In this document: piece by piece, positions 59,597 to 64,000 of the stretch
How the letters are laid out: each line of letters starts with the position of its first letter
Position numbering within the stretch: the first letter of the stretch is position 1
Assembly (NCBI RefSeq): GCF_040869045.1
Contig: NC_090319.1
Location: 396,257,601 to 396,321,600 of the forward strand
Source: Eurosta solidaginis
Taxonomy: Eukaryota > Arthropoda > Insecta > Diptera > Tephritidae
Direction of reading: 5' to 3'
Length of the DNA stretch: 64,000 bases
Made by a program: the position numbers and the translations under genes
Notes under the pieces: generated by a model
Database searches by the model: none
What the model saw: the letters and a program-made list of their open reading frames with translations, nothing else
Told to the model about the DNA's origin: nothing

Positions 59597-59797
59597 ATAA
59601 ATACAAGGCGCGATAGCCTCCAATGATATTTTAGGCCGAGCTTCTCGTCCAGGTTGCGCCGTACGAACGGCATCTGCAAGGCAAACTTACATCCAGTTGA
59701 AAAAATGTGTTTCTTAATTTTTGATGTTAGTTTGCGCGGGACCCAGGACCTTCGGTGTAGTAGGCGGAGCACGCTACCACCACACCACGGCGGTCGC
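59597..59797 (-). mobile_element. tRNA-derived SINE, shortened copy
   Basis: Minus-strand head with an A box (TGGTGTGGTGG) and the body phrases of the SINE in G1 (GAGAAGCTCGGCC complement, GCGCGATAGCC), with an internal deletion of about 150 bp. An AT-rich tail lies at the left. Confidence 0.7.
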
Positions 59798-60189
59798 AGG
59801 TGGTTATTGCGTCATCAAATAGTTAAATAAGTAGAAGTAGAAGAACACTCTACAGAAAAAGAGAGGAATTTAGCAACCCATCAAACATGTTTAACCGTTA
59901 AAAAATATGCTGGATTATTATTTAAGAAGCTAAAAATGTTCTCCATGGATTTCACTACTAAGCTAATAGGTTATAGGGTGGGACTAAAGTCTTTTCTTCT
60001 TATTATTATCTACAAATTAATTAAGCGTACAATTATAATTGGTCAAAACAACCTTTGCATTGGATAATGGTAATAATTTGACATTTTCGGCATTATGCTG
60101 ATGGTTCAACATATTATGAGATCTACACAACTGACAGGCAAAATGATTTATTTCGTTAAGGCGTGTGCTCAAAACACAAACATGACATG

Positions 60190-60447
60190 CCAACCTAATA
60201 TAAACGCACGCAAGTCATTTTCTGTCAAAAATGTCTCATGCACATACAACTTGTATGAGAGCAACCCAAATTGAATTTGCTGCGTGAAAACTTAACTCGA
60301 TTTCCAATTTTTGTTCTGCGTGACATTTAGATTTGACGTTTGCACACATGCTTGACATTGTCGCAACGCATGCTTATTTGGGTTTGGGCAAAAAACGCCG
60401 GTTGTTTGCGTGCGCTAAAAAAACGCAGTGCGGTTTTATTAGGTTGG
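60190..60447. mobile_element. 258-bp MITE-like element with 19-bp TIRs
   Basis: The ends CCAACCTAATATAAACGCA and the complement of TGCGGTTTTATTAGGTTGG match at 17 of 19 positions. Both ends are followed inward by TGCGTGCG/CGCACGCA-type motifs. No ORF is present. Confidence 0.6.
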
Positions 60448-60716
60448 AATGTGAGTAGGAAAATATTTTACTAGCAGTTTCTCACCAGTGCCCAAAGAGT
60501 CAGGAAATTAATATACATATATATATAATGGCCAATGTAAAGGGCGCAAGATACGGAAGACAGTGCTTGCAGCGAAGATGTTTGCCTTTTTTACTGTTAT
60601 GGTTCTTCAAATTAGTGTATACGTGATTTGATGGTTATCCAAAGGCTTTGTATACATGTATATTTGGGTACTACTACTAAAATACGTGTATAAATCATAA
60701 ACATATGTGTATAAAT

Positions 60717-60851
60717 CAGGCATGCTTAACCAACGAACCGATATCATTTCGTTACGATAATCAACGTTAATAAACGAAACAAAGTCATTTCGTTTATTAA
60801 CGTTAAGAACGTCAAATTAACGTTAATTTGTTCGTTGGTTAAGCATGCCTG
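60717..60851. mobile_element. 135-bp palindromic MITE with two nested hairpins
   Basis: The outer arms 60717-60738 and 60830-60851 are perfect 22-bp reverse complements. An inner perfect 17-bp pair, AACGTTAATAAACGAAA (60763-60779) and its complement (60788-60804), makes a second hairpin. Confidence 0.75.
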
Positions 60852-61244
60852 GTATAAATTGCAATATATGTGTAGGAAATGTAAATATATATGCCCCCAA
60901 TGCATCAAAACTTGCATTGAAACTGCACACCTCAGTAATAAATGCAAACAAATTTAATTTCTTTCTAAATGAAATGGAATTTTCAGTTTTTGTAAACGAT
61001 CGACCGTTTTATGCAGTAAATATTATCGGTTTGAAAATATGAAAAAATGCTATCTTCCAAAAAAGGCCAGCTGAGATTTCATTTCAACAGATTTAAAACC
61101 AGAAAAAGACCTAAAACGAAGTGGTGTTGTCCGTTTTCGGAGCCATCTTTTAGCAACCTTTCGCTCGTTAAGGAGCGGTGCGTATAGATAAAATAACATC
61201 AAAAACATAAGATAAGTTTTTTTCTAAACTGGGTTGCCCTTCAG

Positions 61245-61420
61245 CACTTCAGCAGTGGTTTGGCGAGCACTCCGATTGTATTTCTACCATGGAAAGCTTC
61301 TCAGAGAAAATTCATCTGCCTTGCAGATGCCTTTCGGAATCAGCATAACCAGTCCCTCCACTTTGTGAGAAAAACTAAAATCTAGCCCGACAATAATTGA
61401 AACAGAAGCTCGACCAGAAT
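61245..61420 (+). mobile_element. SINE body fragment
   Basis: The + strand matches the body of the SINE in G1: GATTGTATTTCTACCATGGA, TCATCTGCCTTGCAGATGCC and the distal AGAAGCTCGACC phrase. The tRNA-like head is missing. Confidence 0.65.
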
Positions 61421-63164
61421 CTCCTCTCAGGGATCCCGCGCAAAATATTTATTTCATTTATTATTTTTTAACTTGCAGATAGGCTGTAGTTAGCTTCGGT
61501 TCTTGCTGGGTAGTGTTAGAAGTATTTTTAGCGCGGAGACGACGAAGTGTAAATATTTCCATTGACTTTTAAACATACCTTCCCATATTAATGTTTCTGG
61601 CACAAGGACGACAATATCAAAATAATATGTATCTATTAAATGCTTTTTGTCAGCTCATATTCAGTTTTATATTCTTACACTATTTACCTTAGGTTTTGAT
61701 AACCGACAAACATTTGAAACTTACATAACTATGAAAGTACACTCAATGCTTAGAAAGGTTGAGCGGCACATCTGTAAAGAAAGAAGAAAACATTATTTTA
61801 CAGTGCATTCGCTGCATAAATACTAGAGGTTAACTGCACATTCTTATTAACTAGAATATTAAATTTGCTCTATCTTAATTCGAACACAATAAACTGTGTT
61901 TCTTGTTGTCTGCCGAAAAAATAAGAGTTAACACGATCTAACAAACATAACTTAGATTTTTTGTGTGTTAAGTTTTGAAACTTTCAAAATACTGTGGCGA
62001 CTATTAGGATTTCGGTTCATCACTATGCATAACAACAATAAACCAAACAGCCACACATTCGTACATGTAAACATCAAACCAAGCAGCCACACATACATGT
62101 AAACAGCCAACCATGCCAACCATGGCTACCCCTTTTTGCCATTTTCATTTCGAATGCCAATACAAACACGCATTATCTAAAGGTTTTGTTTTTTTATTTC
62201 CAAATCACCCCTTTCTATAGTGAGTGCAAATGAAACAGTGTGATTTTAAAATTTCTAAAAATGACAAACAAATCAGCTGTTAAAAATAAATTCGTATTTA
62301 TGACATCCGAGAAAAATTATGTGAAAATCGTTAAAATTTAAACATTTTTGGTATAACTTGTATTTTATAACATAGTATATTCCGACAATAGTAATTGTTT
62401 TTATATTTTTCAGATACGCGTGATTAAAAGCAGTTGATTAAGCATGGATCTCACTTTTGCCAAGCTCAAATAGGCAATGACGACACTCAGAGGGTTATTG
62501 GATTTTAAATTATTAGACACTTTTGAATCCCTTTCTATTTTTGTCATTGTAGTTATTTGAGCGGTATTAACAATTCAACTGAGATGACAAAGCTGAAACA
62601 TAAGTAAGGTTTAAGAAGTTTGGGAAAAGTCTAAAACTAAGAATGCCACCCACTCTGCGGGGCTTTCGTAAATTTGGATGCTGTTATCAATTTGCTGAAT
62701 CCGCTTCTAGTTAATATGGCGAATGCTGAATTCGCCAATCGGTACTCAGCTACTTAGCGCATAGAAATCTAGGTGATATCCTTTTAAACAAAAGGTTCAC
62801 ATTGTTACGTAATGAATGCCATTAATCCCTAACCATCAACTGTGCTCAAAATCACTTTCATGTCCAAAAAGGCATGGAATTTACTGGAAGATGTTTGTGC
62901 TCGTTGTGTTATTAAGGAACACCAAGCTGAAGGTACTAATTGGCGCAAGAAACCAAAACCAGGGGTTTCTTCAATTGCAGATTGCAATGCAGCGAGCAGA
63001 ACCCAAGTGAGGCTGGATTATTTTTCCGCATACGCAACATAAATCCTCCAAATACCACCGTGGCCCAGGATAGGAAGAAGCAAATGCCTGAATTGAGTTA
63101 AGGATTACGCAGAATTATCTACGCTTTATTTCGTTTTAACTTTGTAGTACTAATTTATTTAACT
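61421..63164. other. no supported gene; LTR fragment at 61993-62130
   Basis: From 61993 the sequence TGTGGCGACTATTAGGATTTC and the following CATCACTATGC resemble the start of the solo LTR at 49720, but similarity fades by about 62130. A 64-codon frame at 62816-63010 and an overlapping one have no recognisable domain. Confidence 0.4.
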
Positions 63165-63535
63165 ATGTTGTTTTTTATTTAATTTATTTGTTCAACTGGG
63201 TTTTATTTTCTTGTATTTTTTTATTTTATTTAACTTTATGTTATTTATTTTATCTTATTTTATTTTATCTTATTTTATTTTATTTAACTTTATCTTATTT
63301 ATTTTATCTTATTTTATTTTGGTTTGTTTTATTTAATTTTATTTTGTACTATTTTATTTTATTTTACTTTAATTTATTTTATATTATTTAAATTTACATA
63401 TTTTATTTTATTTTTAATTTCATTTTATCTTATTTTACTTTACATTTTTTATTATATTTTATGTTATTTTATTTCAATATATTTTATTTTATTTCATTTG
63501 TTTAATTTTCTTACAATGTTACTATTTGATTTTTA
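63165..63535 (+). repeat. TTTTA-rich low-complexity tract
   Basis: About 370 bp of irregular TTTTA/TTTTATT repeats. The open frames it contains (Leu/Phe/Tyr/Ile only) are compositional artefacts. Confidence 0.9.
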
Positions 63536-64000
63536 ATATAATAAATTTATAAATTTTTATAGTTTCCATGGATTTATTATTATAATAAATTTATTTGTTT
63601 ATTTATTAAATGAACAATAGCAATAAAATTACTATTCTACATACAAAAAGGAGCGCTAGCTGTCAGGGCTTTCGGCTCGCTCTCTAATAAAATATGGTTT
63701 AATAAGCTAGATTTAAATTAAAAGAGATCTTATAGCCTTAAATAATATTACAGCATATATTAATAATTGATATTAATAATGAGAATAATTTAATTGTGTG
63801 AAAAAAAGGAATAAAGATAATTAGACAGGTCAATACCAACTAAACCCTTCAGGGGTACCCACTCATTCCCACATAGAAGGAATGGAGATGGGGGAAATTC
63901 CCCGGAAGAGATTATTTGGCATTGGGGTGATAGTGTAATTCTAAACTTATAATTAATTTAAATAGTTTTCCTTATGTCAGCTCTGATCAAAAACTCTGCA
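63536..64000. other. no gene seen
   Basis: AT-rich flank of the TTTTA tract followed by about 200 bp of more balanced sequence. No ORF, repeat or RNA gene is recognised. Confidence 0.5.

Noticed and set aside
63188..63536. Two overlapping frames of 67 and 70 codons
   Set aside because: They are Leu/Phe/Tyr/Ile translations of a TTTTA repeat.

Overview
This is a fragment of a eukaryotic, almost certainly dipteran, nuclear genome that is nearly all transposable-element (TE) DNA. The only host gene I can support is the 3' end of a class I phosphoinositide 3-kinase catalytic subunit (Pi3K92E/Dp110 type). It is four exons on the + strand at 10480-10786, 10847-11017, 16873-16992 and 17055-17183, with clean GT/AG splice sites, the DRH catalytic loop, the DFG activation segment and a TGA stop. 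Its upstream exons are not in the window, so the preceding intron is longer than 10 kb. A higher fly (acalyptrate/tephritid-like) fits the mix of Jockey-, LOA/I-, CR1-like LINEs, Ty3/gypsy, piggyBac and Harbinger elements, but the exact taxon is a guess.

Layout. 1-10.4 kb: a Jockey-type LINE inserted into an RNase H-bearing LINE, a reverse-strand Ty3/gypsy gag-pol remnant, a foldback element with 154-bp arms, and a Helitron-like repeat, all in or before the upstream Pi3K92E intron. 10.5-17.2 kb: the Pi3K92E exons, with a 5.3 kb LTR element (G1) in the penultimate region's intron; G1 itself carries a SINE and a 585-bp TIR element. 17.7-19.6 kb: a deleted reverse-strand relative (G3). 19.7-26.2 kb: a piggyBac-like element invaded by an LOA/I-type LINE, then locally duplicated in tandem. 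26.3-29 kb: a SINE-derived composite, a 1.2 kb dispersed repeat and a small foldback derivative. 29.5-34.8 kb: a CR1-like LINE split by a near-full-length second Jockey copy with a 13-bp target duplication. 34.9-35.8 kb: degenerate tandem repeats and a 150-bp-arm inverted repeat.

37.2-48 kb: a large PIF/Harbinger element split by a young Ty3/gypsy element (G2, LTRs differing by four substitutions and one 12-bp indel). The Harbinger transposase gene is broken, but its companion Myb/SANT-like gene is an open four-exon gene of 267 codons. 48-64 kb: no host gene seen. It holds a solo LTR, a Harbinger-like TIR element, a Tc1/mariner fragment, the second 1.2 kb repeat, LTR and SINE fragments, three hairpin MITEs and a long TTTTA-rich tract.

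G1, G2 and G3, and probably a truncated LTR at 54 kb, all sit at ATAT target sites and share LTR ends, so they belong to one group with a fixed target preference. The window reads as a nested stratigraphy of insertions and shows no operon-like or multi-gene host system. The unusual content is in the nesting, the target-site signatures and a few apparently undescribed non-autonomous families.
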